A stretch of DNA of 64,000 bases from Pleurostoma richardsiae (taxonomy: Eukaryota > Ascomycota > Sordariomycetes > Calosphaeriales > Pleurostomataceae): positions 1 through 64,000 of the forward strand of contig JANBVO010000051.1 in the NCBI GenBank assembly GCA_030052745.1, written 5' to 3'. This document shows positions 20,544 to 30,923 of the stretch, in pieces. Made by a program: the position numbers and the translations under genes. The stretch's first letter is position 1. Each line of letters opens with the position of its first letter. The notes beneath the pieces were generated by a model that made no database searches, was not told the origin of the DNA, and saw nothing but the letters and a program-made list of their open reading frames with translations.

Positions 20544-22052
20544 TTAAACCTCATCTTCAGGATATGCAGGACCGACAGGTCGCTGTTGACGGCTAGCTGC
20601 CACCTCTAGGGTATCAGCTTTGATATCCTCCTGCACCATGACGCCATCCGTCGTCGTTAGCACCGTACCCGCAACATCAATACCTTCAGCGAAAATCTAG
20701 GCCTCTTGGCCCAACACTGGACGAGGCCAGGAGGGTCTGTTAAATGGCTCTCAAACGAGTCCCTGTGAGCCGAGTCCCTGTGAGCCTCGCCTATTCTGCG
20801 AAGCTTGGTGCGTCCTTCTCGAGTCCGCCCGCGGCCCTCTCTGTACAGCGAATAGAACCGCCAAATTTTCACCATGGTGTCGCCGTTCCAGCTGGCACAC
20901 ACAGTTGCCCCTCGGTCACTGCGCATGGCGGCAATGGCAGGCGCTTCACTGGAATGGCCATCCCACTCGTATCTAAATCCTCGGTAGCTCCGCAATCCAG
21001 GGGCCAGCACGCCATAGTCGAGGTAGGCATGGAAGACTGGATTGCTATCGGCCTTGAACTCGGTGATCGCTCCCTCCTGACCCCAGTTGACAAAGACGTT
21101 CCCATTCCCCAACACTTGGAGGTTCCCTCGCGAGGGAGAATGCAGATCTGTGGCCGCCGAGCTGCCACAACAACTTCCCAGTCTTGCCGTTGATTTTGTA
21201 GATGGCGCACGTGTGGCGACCTGACACGAGGGAGCCGCCGTTGTCGTCTTTGTCGACGCTGTTGATGCGGAAATAATCCCACGCGTCGAAAGCGGTCAAG
21301 CCGGTGAAGGCCCTTCCAGAACGCAGAGAGGTGACCCTTCTCTGGCTCCATCGGTCAGAGGGCGTGCATGACAGAAGGCACAATGGGGAACCCCCCGAGA
21401 CCAGCGGTGTCTGCTGCACTTACCAGCTGGGGATGCGAAGTCAAGGCCGTGGATTTCAAAGATAAGCTCCCCGGTAGTGATGTCAATCTCTTGGAAGATA
21501 CCGTCGGCAATCCATTGCCCTTCGGCATACCCGCCGTACCGTGTCAAGTCGATCACCATAGGCTGGTAGACCTCGACTAGCGCAGTCTTCTCATTTAATT
21601 ACTATCCTGAATTTGTGGATAGAGATGAACTTGTGAGTGAGACTCTGCACACCCGCAACTTGCTTATAATGCTGGTCATGGAGCACGGGAGTGCCGTAGG
21701 CGTGGCCGTGGAAGGGATCCAGGTAGCCTTGAAAGGCTTGAAGGGCGGGGTTCCTCTGCTATCTGACGGCCTGGAAGTTCCCAACCCAGCCAGCGAAGCA
21801 GCCCAGACTTGACCACACAAGATTACCGTCGTCATCGTAGATGCACCCAGCGGTCTGCTCGGGGCCAGCTCGCACTCCGTAAAAGCCAGGGTAAGGGTTC
21901 ACAGAAATGAAGCCGGCAGCCACCTCGTCAGTCGCAGGAATGGTAATGTTCAGCTTCAGGGGTGCCAGATCCGGACGTGACCAGAATTGCCAGTCGGCGC
22001 TGGCCAGTCCCAGGCTCACAGCCCAGACAGCGAAGGATTTGGTTGGCATCAT
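20544..22052 (-). pseudogene. Arylsulfotransferase (ASST-type) pseudogene
   Basis: The minus strand starts at the ATG at 22052 with a signal peptide and YPGFYGVRAG, then meets an in-frame TAG near 21765 while family sequence continues (DPFHGHAYGTP). A 4-bp insertion near 21605 shifts the frame into VYQPMVIDLTRYGG. A plausible intron (GTAAGT near 21435) precedes DAWDYFRINSVDKDDNGG and SGRHTCAIYKI. After WQLGGHRSAFSL about 100 family residues are missing and the frame shifts again into LGNGNVFVNWGQEGA and RGFRYEWDGHSSEAPA. A last shift near 20690 leads to the C-terminus, ending at TAA 20544. A 15-bp tandem duplication (GCTCACAGGGACTCG, minus strand) sits near the end. These lesions are too many for a working enzyme. 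Fungal members are secreted and predicted to move sulfate between aryl compounds. Confidence 0.75.
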
Positions 22053-22719
22053 GGCAAACTGGAGGCTTTAGTAAGGCCTTCTAATCTTGCAATAATCTTG
22101 CAAGAGAATAAGAGAATGATGAAGAAGGTGGGAGGGAATGTCCGGTAGGGAACGTCCAGGAGGAAACTCCTTTCACGCACTCGGCGCCCTAAAGCGAAAG
22201 GCGACTTCAGCCGGACCCGCCACAATGTTCTGTGTCTCCATCATAAGTCGCATCCTGTCACTGCTATTCCTGCCCACAAGTTAGCAAATTCATTGTTCAA
22301 GAGGGCTCGTCTCGTCACCGCAGATCTGACCGGATACGGCGTTCCGGCGGATGTGTAGTGCTGGTCCGTTAGCGTCCGTTATGGCTTGCATTGGTACCTC
22401 AGGCTGCTAAGGTAGCTAGGACGCTAGCACGCCATCCCTCCGTCACACTCCGATCACATCACGGTGAGACGCATCTGGATTGCACAGCTGGATTGGGTCA
22501 CGTCTCGAGAGCCTACTGGGAGACAGTCAGCTCGGAAGTCGACCGCGTGCTACTCCTATATACTCCCCTGATGCTGCTCCGTTCTCTGGAGCCGGAAGAC
22601 GTCTACGTGGGGATGAATGGCATCCTCAAAATCAGAAAACCCCTCTCCACGACATACTGCATCCCCATTCCAGCTCCTGGCCTGCCACATAACCTAAGGT
22701 TTACCCCGTCTCAGGCAGC
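22053..22719. other. Intergenic between sulfotransferase pseudogene and arylsulfatase
   Basis: A 667-bp head-to-head gap, presumably once a shared promoter. A plus frame at 22391-22858 is open but overlaps the sulfatase start in another frame and has no coding look. No clear site found. Confidence 0.5.
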
Positions 22720-24730
22720 ATGCGAATTCCCATTCCTGTCTGGTTGGCCGGAGCAGTCTCAATCAACATTGCCTCTGCCTCGGCAGAGGAAGGTCAGCAA
22801 CAACAGGTCCTCTTTCCAAGCCGCGAAAATGAAGGAGTCGCACCCGGTCGTCCGCTGATGCGGCCGAAGAATATGGTCTTCATCCTCACAGACGACCAGG
22901 ATGCAGTCTCCAACAGCGTCAACTTCATGCCGCGGCTGAGGGAACTCATCATCGACGAGGGCACACATTTCGCCAACCACTTCACAACGACAGCGATCTG
23001 CTGCCCGTCAAGGGTGTCACTGTGGACGGGCAAGCAGCCTCACAACACCAATGTCACCGACGTTGGCCCTCCATATGGTACATGAGAATACCCGTTTATC
23101 ATTTAGAACGTCACTTGCTGATCGGATGTTTTGCTAGGCGGTTTTCCCAAGTTTGTCTCGCAGGGGTTGAACGACGCCTATCTCCCGATATGGCTGCAGG
23201 ATGCTGGCTACGCGACTTACTACGCAGGCAAGATGTTCAACTCTCATACTATCCACAACTACGATTCACCGCATCTCAAAGGCTGGACGGATAACTACTT
23301 CCTCCTGGATCCAGGAACCTACTCCTATCTGAACCCCATCTACCAGAAGGGTCACGAGCCGCCCATGCAGCACCGTGGGCGCCACACCATGGACCTCATC
23401 CAGGAGCACACGGATCGTCTCCTGCGCGACGCTCTTGAGTCTACGAAGCCCTTCTTCTTGGCTATCGCACCCGTGGCGCCTCACTCCAACATTGACAGCA
23501 ACTCAGGGGGGCCTCCCGTCATGACGGAGCCCATCCCCCTGTCTCGGCACCATCATCTATTTGAAAAGGAGCAGGTTCCCCGAACACAAAACTTCAACCC
23601 TGATAAGCCCAGCGGGGCAAGCTGGGTCTCTCGGCTCCCGCAGCTCAATGACTCAGCAGTTGACTACCTCGATCATTTTCATCGCCAGCGACTACGAGCT
23701 CTTCAAGGTGTCGACGAGCTGGTGGAGCAGATTGTAACCCAGCTGAAATCTGCAGGCGTACTAGATGACACCTATATTATATACAGCTCAGACAATGGTT
23801 ATCATATTGGTCAACACCGTCTTCCTCCGGGCAAAGAGTGCGGCTTCGACGAAGACATTCGAGTTCCATTTTATGTTCGTGGACCGGGTGTCGCAAGAGG
23901 GCGCACTGAGTTTGCCGTGACGACGCATATCGATGTCGCTCCCACGATATTCACGATTGCCGGAATTGTCCTTAGACACGACTTTGACGGCACCCCAATT
24001 CCACTGCTAGAGCAGGCTGAGACCCACCGGGACCTCATACAGAGACACGAGCACGTGGCCGTTGAGTATTGGGGCATTGCCATTGCGGAAGGCGAACTCG
24101 GTGGTTGGGGTTAGCTGTCGCCCTTTACCTCTCGCCCTTTCATCTGTATGCCCGGGCTAATACAAGGCCAACCTCTAGATGGTAACGGACAGATAGTCAT
24201 GCGCAACAACACATACAAAGCCCTTCGTATCAAGGGTGAAGTGTACAACCTGTACTATGCCGTCTGGTGCAACAATGAGCACGAGCTGTACGATGTCGAG
24301 GTAAGATGCCGCTAACTAAGTCTCCCTCTTTACCAGGACGACGGGATATCTGCTGACTACGACCGACCCAAATGCAAAGCGCGACCCAGGACAGATGCAC
24401 AACCTGTACCCTGCCGAAGGTCTCCTCAAGACTTACTGGACGCCTTTCCTTGGTTCACATTTAGGCCTCGTAGTTTCTCGCCTAGACGCCCTCTTGATGG
24501 TGATGAAATCATGCAGAGGCCCGACGTGCGCAGCACCATGGGATGTACTACATCCGGAAGGTGGCGTCAAGAACCTCCAGGACGCGCTAGACAAGCGCTT
24601 CGATGAGTTCTACAAGGACCAGGTTGCAGTTTCATTCAACCGGTGTGAGGCAGGCTACATCATGAACGCCGAAGGCCCCCAGACTGGGTACGAGTATCGC
24701 CAGGGACTCCAATGGTCACATTGGACTTAA
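22720..24730 (+). CDS. Secreted arylsulfatase
   Basis: Exons 22720-23077, 23138-24103, 24179-24300 and 24380-24730, giving 598 aa. A signal peptide (MRIPIPVWLAGAVSINIASASA) is followed by metal-binding ILTDDQD, then CCPSRVSLWTG, the C-x-P-S-R motif whose first Cys becomes formylglycine. Later come APVAPHSN, SSDNGYHIGQHRLPPGKE and the fungal C-terminal block VKNLQDALDKRFDEFYKDQ. Intron 3 uses the acceptor at 24379, not the nearer one at 24336, because only the former keeps the frame into DPGQMHNLYP. All active-site elements are present and the gene appears intact. It hydrolyses aryl sulfate esters and could support sulfur scavenging. Its divergent neighbour is the dead sulfotransferase. Confidence 0.85.
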
Positions 24731-25436
24731 GCATAATAGATTGTTCTCGTTATCTGCAAGATAACTGACGTGAGTCGTTTCCATCTATAAGCCATGCGGG
24801 TCTGTAGACTCCGTTCTGTGTCGAGCTCCCGGTTGTCTCGCCCAATGTGCCGGTACACCACATATTGACGCTTGTAGACGGGTGCCAGTGAACCCGTCTG
24901 TTAATAGGACCAAGTCGTACTCTATCAGCTGAAAATAGTTACCATATACTTGCGCGTTGGAGCTACGCGGGCTCTTACTGCGCCCTCGACTTGTAGCTCC
25001 GATGTTTCCCATTGTCCTGACCTCCCCGCGGCGTTGCAAGATCCATAGTGGTGATCGACGGAAGACGTGCTAGGAGGGTCGGATTCGACGAGTCTCCAGC
25101 TGATGGCTAGTAGGTGTTTCTCCGAACATTGTCCCCTGATTGGGTGAATCGCTCTCCTGTACCGCCGACGGGGTTGCGATGTTGAGGACTTCAAGAAATC
25201 CGGGGACATCAATCGTGGACGGCTTATCAGTGTTGTTAATGTTGGTATCATGCGAATTAGACATCTGCCTTGCTGGCACCATGCTCCAACAAGCACGTTC
25301 AAACTGACAGCGGAGATGGGTCGGAAACCACCCCGCTGGCCTCAAATGTGATGAGTATCCTCCTCCTGGGTCGGCCTGCCTCTTTCAGTTTCCTCTTGTT
25401 TCGCTTGACGTCCTTTAGCTTTCCCCGGAGAGTTTT
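24731..25436. other. Intergenic; no supported gene
   Basis: Several minus frames of 60-125 codons overlap here, some Lys/Arg-rich, but none shows a family motif or splice logic I could follow. It may hold remnants related to the dead transporter that follows. Confidence 0.4.
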
Positions 25437-26130
25437 GTAGCCCAAGCAGACACAACTCTTATCTTCGCCTCTACTGCGCATATTTCCTCTGAGCTTGGCA
25501 GCTTTAAGAGCACGAGCTGGCTAGCCACTGGTCACACGCTTGCCGTCTGCTCTACCCAGCCTTTGCCTGGAAAGCTCTGTAAAATCTTTGGGCGCAAAAT
25601 CATTCCTTCCGTCCGCATATGCCGTCTTGACTCTTGGTCGTGTCCTGTGGGGCATGAACACCAAAGTCTGGCAGATTCTTGGGGGTAGAATTGTCAGCGG
25701 GGTCGGCGACAATGGCCTCAATTATTATCACAAACTCCGTAGCTAAGCACGACATTGCGATATTCCGGTCCTATATAAATATGACGACAACCCTTTGGTG
25801 GAGTGTCTGCAGCCCCCTTGGCGGTCGGATCGCGGACCGAATGGGTTGGTCATGATTATTCTAGCGCATTCCTCTATTCGCCTTTCCGGTTCTTCTGCTC
25901 AGCACCATACTCAAGGTGATAGTTCCTGATGGAGTTGATGGCGGAGATTATCCAAATGTCGTTCCAGGCCATGTTGGCGAAAGTGGACTTCATAGGAGCG
26001 TTTCTCCTGTCGTCGATCATCGCCCTCCTTGTCATTTTGATGGATGGAACGGGTGGCAGCGTCATGGCACTTCTCTCGCTTTTGATGATAGTAACTTGCT
26101 AGCCGGCGAAGATGCCTATCAAGAAACCTC
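25437..26130 (+). pseudogene. MFS transporter pseudogene (DHA2/VBA-like), 5' and 3' truncated
   Basis: Translating across frames gives a recognisable transporter: TAHISSELGSFKSTSWLAT, then the MFS motif-A relative QPLPGKLCKIFGRK, a frameshift into AYAVLTLGRVLWGMNTKVWQ, GGRIVSGVG, a second frameshift near 25710 into SIIITNS, DIAIFRSYINMTTT and GGRIADRMGWS. Stops at about 25851 and 25860 follow, then KVIVPDGVDGG and a hydrophobic run ending near 26100. The first helix and everything after about the seventh are missing. Together the shifts, stops and truncation make it a dead gene. The order of segments matches vacuolar basic amino acid/drug antiporter-type MFS proteins. Confidence 0.65.
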
Positions 26131-26761
26131 TTGAGTCCTGTCCCAGGTGATCAGACACCCATGCGTGGAATAGTATTGTTCGTCTATGCACATTTCATGT
26201 ACATACCACCTGTCGCATATCCGCTAGGGGACGTGCACCAAACCATAACTACAGGTTGCATACCTAGGTAATTAAAGTAACATAGCAGCTCACCGGTACA
26301 TGACCGGAGCCGGAAAAACATAACCCCCTCAAGCCACTTTGGGCCAGATAAGACGACCTTTTTGGCCCACCAAGTAAAGGTAGATTGAATCGGACAAGCA
26401 ATTCAGATAATTACGCACCCCTAACGTGATAGGTTGCAGCGGACTAATCTAGCAAGCGGTGACGCTTCTGAACGGGAGCGGAAGCGATTTAGCGGGGTCC
26501 GGGAATTGATACAACGGCACAGTACATACCTTGGCTTTGTGTCTATGATAGGAGCACGGGACCGTTTAGTTAGTCTTGTATCCTTTCACGTTGGCGCCTG
26601 TTTCGCCCGTCTGTTCACCAACCGGACTGCGCCGATCAGACCAATATTCCCCAGCTTCCCTGCCTCCCTAGCAAACCAGCAGGACGCGACCGCATCTGGC
26701 ACTCAACTGGACACTTATGCAGCACCCCGGCTGGGCTCGTACTCTTACCGATACACCTGCG
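26131..26761. other. Intergenic, upstream of D-lactate dehydrogenase gene
   Basis: No coding signal seen apart from open frames that run into the next gene. Contains its promoter. Confidence 0.5.
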
Positions 26762-28730
26762 ATGGCGTCTCAAGCCAGAATGCGGAGGCTGCTACGTCTT
26801 TCAGGCGTTCATCACGCCGGTGTGCCCAAGCCGCCTGGCCCCTCAAGACAGCAGCTCTGGCAAATGCCACTCAAAACAGCTTATTCGACTACTCAAGCAT
26901 GCGGCCTGCAGAAACCCCCGCGCGTAATCACACCGGCGGTCATGGCAGCTGTCGCTGCAGTGGCCTTTGGCGCTGGGCTGCTCTTTGCTGGTTGGCCTTT
27001 GCCACCATTCTCGAAGCAGCCGAGATTGCATCCAGTCCAATATGCCGACCACGGAACCATGGTTGAGGTCAGTACAGCGTCAGCGTCACAACACGTTTCG
27101 TGCCTCATAAGCTCAGTGCGATCCATGTACACATAGACTGCGCGAGAGATTGCAGCCGCGCTTGGCGATGAACTCGTGAGCTTTGACCTTGACGACATCG
27201 AGAGGCACGGCTATTCCGATTGGTCTTCATCTAATTCTAGCGGACGGCCTGTGGCGGTGGTGTATCCCAAAACGACCGATGACGTCTCTAGAGTTGCCGT
27301 TATCTGCAGTCGGCATGACGTCCCCATTGGTAGGCATTCAGTTTCCGCGCGGACAATGAGGTGAGTATGGCGTGTTTTCTGACAAGGCTGAAGTACCCTT
27401 CGGAGCGGGTTCCTCTATAGAAGGGAGCTTCTCTTCACCATATAGTGGCGTTGTCATTGACTTCGCCCATATGGACAAGGTGATTGCTTTCCATCCGGAT
27501 GATATGGATGTTGTGGTGCAGCCAGGGATGAACTGGGTTGATCTGAACAGGACGATGGAGGAAGAAGGCCTATTTCTTCCCCTGGATCCCTCGCCCACTG
27601 CAACTGTCGGCGGCATGGTCTCAACCAACTGCAGCGGAACCAACGCGTTCCGCTACGGCACTATGAAGGACTGGGTCATCAATGTGACAGCAGTTCTCGC
27701 CGACGGACGAATTATAAAGACGAGACGGCGGCCACGGAAGACCTCTGCTGGCTACAACCTGACATCTCTCTTTGTGGGTGCAGAGGGCACGCTGGGCATT
27801 ATCACGGAAATCACGCTCAAGCTCGCCGTCGTGCCCAAGGAGACGGGGGTCGCAGTGGTGTCCTTCCCGACTATCGCCGACGCAGCCTCGGCTGCGACCA
27901 AGGTGATCCGATCTGGCATTCAAGTAGCTGCGATGGAATTGATGGACGACACCCAGATGCGCATTGTCAACCGGCATGGTAGCGAAGCCGTCAGGAAAAC
28001 CAAGTGGGATGAGACAGCCACATTGTTTCTGAAGTTCTCCGGCCCCACCAAAGAGGGTATCCAAGGGGATATCTCTCGGGTCAGAGAGCTGATGGTACCT
28101 CACAGTCCGACAAAGTATTTCTTCGCAAGGAACAAGCGAGAGGAAGCGGATTTGTGGGCTGCAAGGAAGGAGGCACTCTGGACGATGACCTCTATCAAAC
28201 CGGAAGGACACGCAATCTGGTCCACGGATGTGGCGGTCCCTATTTCCCGTCTGGCCGAGGTTATCGAGCTATCCAAAAAGGATGGAGAGAAGCTCGGGCT
28301 CTTCACCAGCGTTGTGGGGCATGTTGGCGACGGTAACTTCCACGAGGCGTTAATGTACGACCCAAAGAACCACTTGCACAAGGCCGCCGTCAAGGAAGTT
28401 GTTAACCGTATGATGGGCCGGGCTTTGGAGATGGAGGGAACAGTATCGGGCGAGCACGCCATTGGCATGGGAAAGATAGTAGGTTGCTCATTACTGTGGT
28501 CTCAGCCAGCTGATAACTGAATCTGTAGCAATGCCTTATGGACGAGCTCGGAGATGATACGGTAGAAGCCATGAGGCTAGTGAAGCAAGCACTCGATCCG
28601 AAGTATGGTCCTACGTCATCTCAACTAACGGCTATGGCTTCGACTGACGATTTATAGATGGCTCCTCAATCCCGGAAAGGTCTTCGAGCTCCCCGAAGGC
28701 TCAAGTGCTGTCGCGGCGGATCGTGCTTGA
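26762..28730 (+). CDS. Mitochondrial D-lactate dehydrogenase (cytochrome), FAD-linked
   Basis: Exons 26762-27067, 27137-27329, 27394-28478, 28529-28602 and 28658-28730, giving 576 aa. The ATG at 26762 has a strong context (GCGATGG); an in-frame ATG at 26717 would add 15 residues. An Arg-rich presequence (MASQARMRRLLRLSG) and a hydrophobic segment suggest a mitochondrial inner-membrane location. The FAD-binding PCMH part shows PFGAGSSIEG, the TATVGGMVSTNCSGTNA block and FVGAEGTLGIITE. The FAD-oxidase C-terminal part shows GHVGDGNFHEALMYD and SGEHAIGMGK. The C-terminus WLLNPGKVF is complete. It should oxidise D-lactate to pyruvate and pass electrons to cytochrome c. D-lactate is a product of the etherase encoded 12 kb away. 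Confidence 0.85.
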
Positions 28731-28994
28731 TAGTTTATAAGTAGACCTCTGTGGCAAGATTATGCAGCAGGTATCTATTCACTTTCATTACCGATCGTTC
28801 GGCATTCCTGTTCAAGCCAATGTATTGAAAGTTCCGACGTACTGCGGTTGATTGCATGGGACACAAAATTCTCTTCCGTGTAAATATGGGCTGCTAGACT
28901 CGACCTCACTGAATGTACTTCTTCGACTGCCTAAGTCTGTCCTTGACATCTTCCAAGATATGATATTTTTACCGACCTTTCGAGGTCGCACTAA

Positions 28995-30435
28995 TCACAG
29001 CGGATTGCCATCTGCGCCGCACAGAGGAGAAATCGCATCCTGCGCTAGCTGGTCTGCCACACGCGATGACACTTCGGGCCAACGGCGCATCGCGTCTTGC
29101 TCCGCGTCGTAGGAATACAGCCACCTATTGCGCATCTTGACAGATTCGGGGTCAATTTCATTCCCTTCGTCCACCATGAGGGCCGTGTGCCACCGGTCGC
29201 GAAGGTCTTCGCCGTTCTTCTGGCTGAGTCTCGTGCGCGCGAATCTGAGCTTCTCGTATGTTCGAGTCTAAGAGGGTTAGCTCATCGTGACGAGGTAAAA
29301 ACGCAGAGTGATGCCTGGGCTTACTGCGAGAGGGACGTTATCTTTGCCCGCTAGCTTCAGGCACACGGCCAACGCCGCAGCACTTTCTGTTGCCTGGCTC
29401 GCGCCTTGCGCACTGGTCGGCAGATGAGGATGACAGCTATCTCCGAGCAGCGCAATCTTGTGGCTCTTGGATACCCACGTCGGCAGGGGCTCACGGTAGC
29501 AGATCTTCCAATCCAAGCAGGCCGGCGTCTTATACAGCGCTGCTGCAATTCTTGGGTCCAGGTCTGTGATGAGCTTTTGCACATCTTCCAAATTGCCCTC
29601 CTGGAACCATGATTCTTTGATTTCCATGTCGGCCTCGTGTGAGAGCTTCCGCGTTATGATCCAGTTGAATTCCTTTCCGTTCCGCAGTGTGTTCTGGACA
29701 AGATGTTTGTCCTCTCCTATCCTTCGCGTAATGTCAGTCGGCCCCATAAGCATAATAGGGGGGGGGGGGGGGGGGGGTACTCCACCATATGTTAACGCAG
29801 TCATGGTCCACGAAGTCCCGGCAGGCAGGATCCTCCCTGAGATGCTCTCCCGGGAAGTATGCTCGATAACAAGAATAGCCACTGCTTTTCGGTGCATCGG
29901 CGAATCCGAGGACGAGTTCGCGGGTTCTCGACTTGATCCCATCCGCACCAACAACGACATCGGCCACTACCTCCCGCCCATCGGCGAGAATGACGCTCGG
30001 TTTGTCCTCGTCAAAGGCAACGACCTCGGAACCCATGCAAATTTTAATCCCACTGTCTCGTACAGCTTTCAGAAGAACCTCATGGTAGTCTCCACGGTGG
30101 CCGATATAACCGGCCATATCCATCAAAGGCTGTTGGGCCAGGATCTTCCCGTCATTCCAGCGCCGTATCTGCATGTCTGGGGCTTGGTTACCAATACTTG
30201 TTAGGCCTTCGTACAGCTCTCGGCCTCCCCACCTCTCCAACAACGTGAGTGCGTTCTCGCCAAACCCCAAAGAATCACCCAATCTACGGAAGCCGTTGAG
30301 TTTCTCGTAGATCGTGACAGCATGTCCGTGATGCTTGAGCGCAAGGGCACAGGCGCAACCCCCCAGCCCGGCTCCAAGGACAATGACTAGGAAACTGTCA
30401 GAACTCGGACCACACGCGAAGCCACCAGGTAACAC
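28995..30435 (-). CDS. FAD-dependent aromatic monooxygenase (salicylate-hydroxylase-like)
   Basis: Exons on the minus strand are about 30435-29786, 29721-29325 and 29267-28995. The start is unsettled: the first in-frame codons lack an ATG, so a short 5' exon or a start further upstream is likely. Class A flavoprotein monooxygenase motifs are GAGLGG near the start, VVGADGIKSRTR in the middle and LLGDSCHPHLPTSAQGA in exon 2. The first intron (29722-29785) holds a C20 homopolymer. Skipping it joins NIW to IGEDKHLVQ in frame. The last exon gives the usual DLRDRWHTA tail. It is expected to hydroxylate an aromatic substrate with NAD(P)H and O2. It diverges from the vanillyl-alcohol-oxidase-like gene. 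Confidence 0.75.
29758..29777 (+). repeat. Homopolymer G20 (C20 in the gene's intron)
   Basis: Twenty consecutive G on the plus strand, lying inside the 64-bp intron of the minus-strand monooxygenase gene between the donor and the branch-site-like GACTGAC. It resembles an over-long pyrimidine tract. Confidence 0.9.
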
Positions 30436-30923
30436 CACCTTGTATCTTCTCGGCCATAGTCGGTACAGCCTAAGCAGTTACTTTCTCCGGACGCATGAGA
30501 TAAATACAGACTTTCAGGAATCGCCGCGACGAAGAGATCTACCCCGCGATATCTTTAGGCACTTTACGGAGACCTGTCTATTCCGGCAGCAAATCTCTGT
30601 GCTAAGATTTATTTCATTGACAGTCGGAAACAGATATACCCCCGATGATTGCCCTGTGTCTCGACCTCGTGTAGCTCCGTCTGCGGGGTAGTCTCTCCGA
30701 ACCTGCGTGAAGAACGGCGAAAAAAGCACTGCCGGCGCCAGCAGGGACCGACAAGCCATGGAGGACCTCCGTGTCGGCGGTCATTATATAACATCCGAGT
30801 CCCAGGTCGGCGCCTATGTCGAGTCTACACGTTCTCCAGTCGTTATATTAGCGGCGCATATTTCTGTCTGTGCCATAATCTTGCCTGACATCTCATTCCA
30901 TGACATAGTCTCCTTCTAGAACA
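30436..30923. promoter_or_regulatory. Divergent promoter of monooxygenase and VAO-like oxidase
   Basis: About 485 bp between divergently read genes, probably including the true 5' end of the monooxygenase gene. No specific site identified. The TATATAAC at about 30785 is a weak TATA candidate for the plus gene. Confidence 0.35.

Noticed and set aside
22391-22858. 155-codon plus frame before the arylsulfatase
   Set aside because: It overlaps the sulfatase signal peptide in another frame and has no protein-like features.
24301-24336. 36-bp third intron in the arylsulfatase
   Set aside because: Using the acceptor at 24336 puts the next exon out of frame; the acceptor at 24379 follows a branch-like CTGAC and keeps frame.
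29734-29960. Frameshift of the monooxygenase caused by the G20 run
   Set aside because: A 64-bp intron spanning the run joins both halves in frame and restores the family sequence, so the gene is not broken there.
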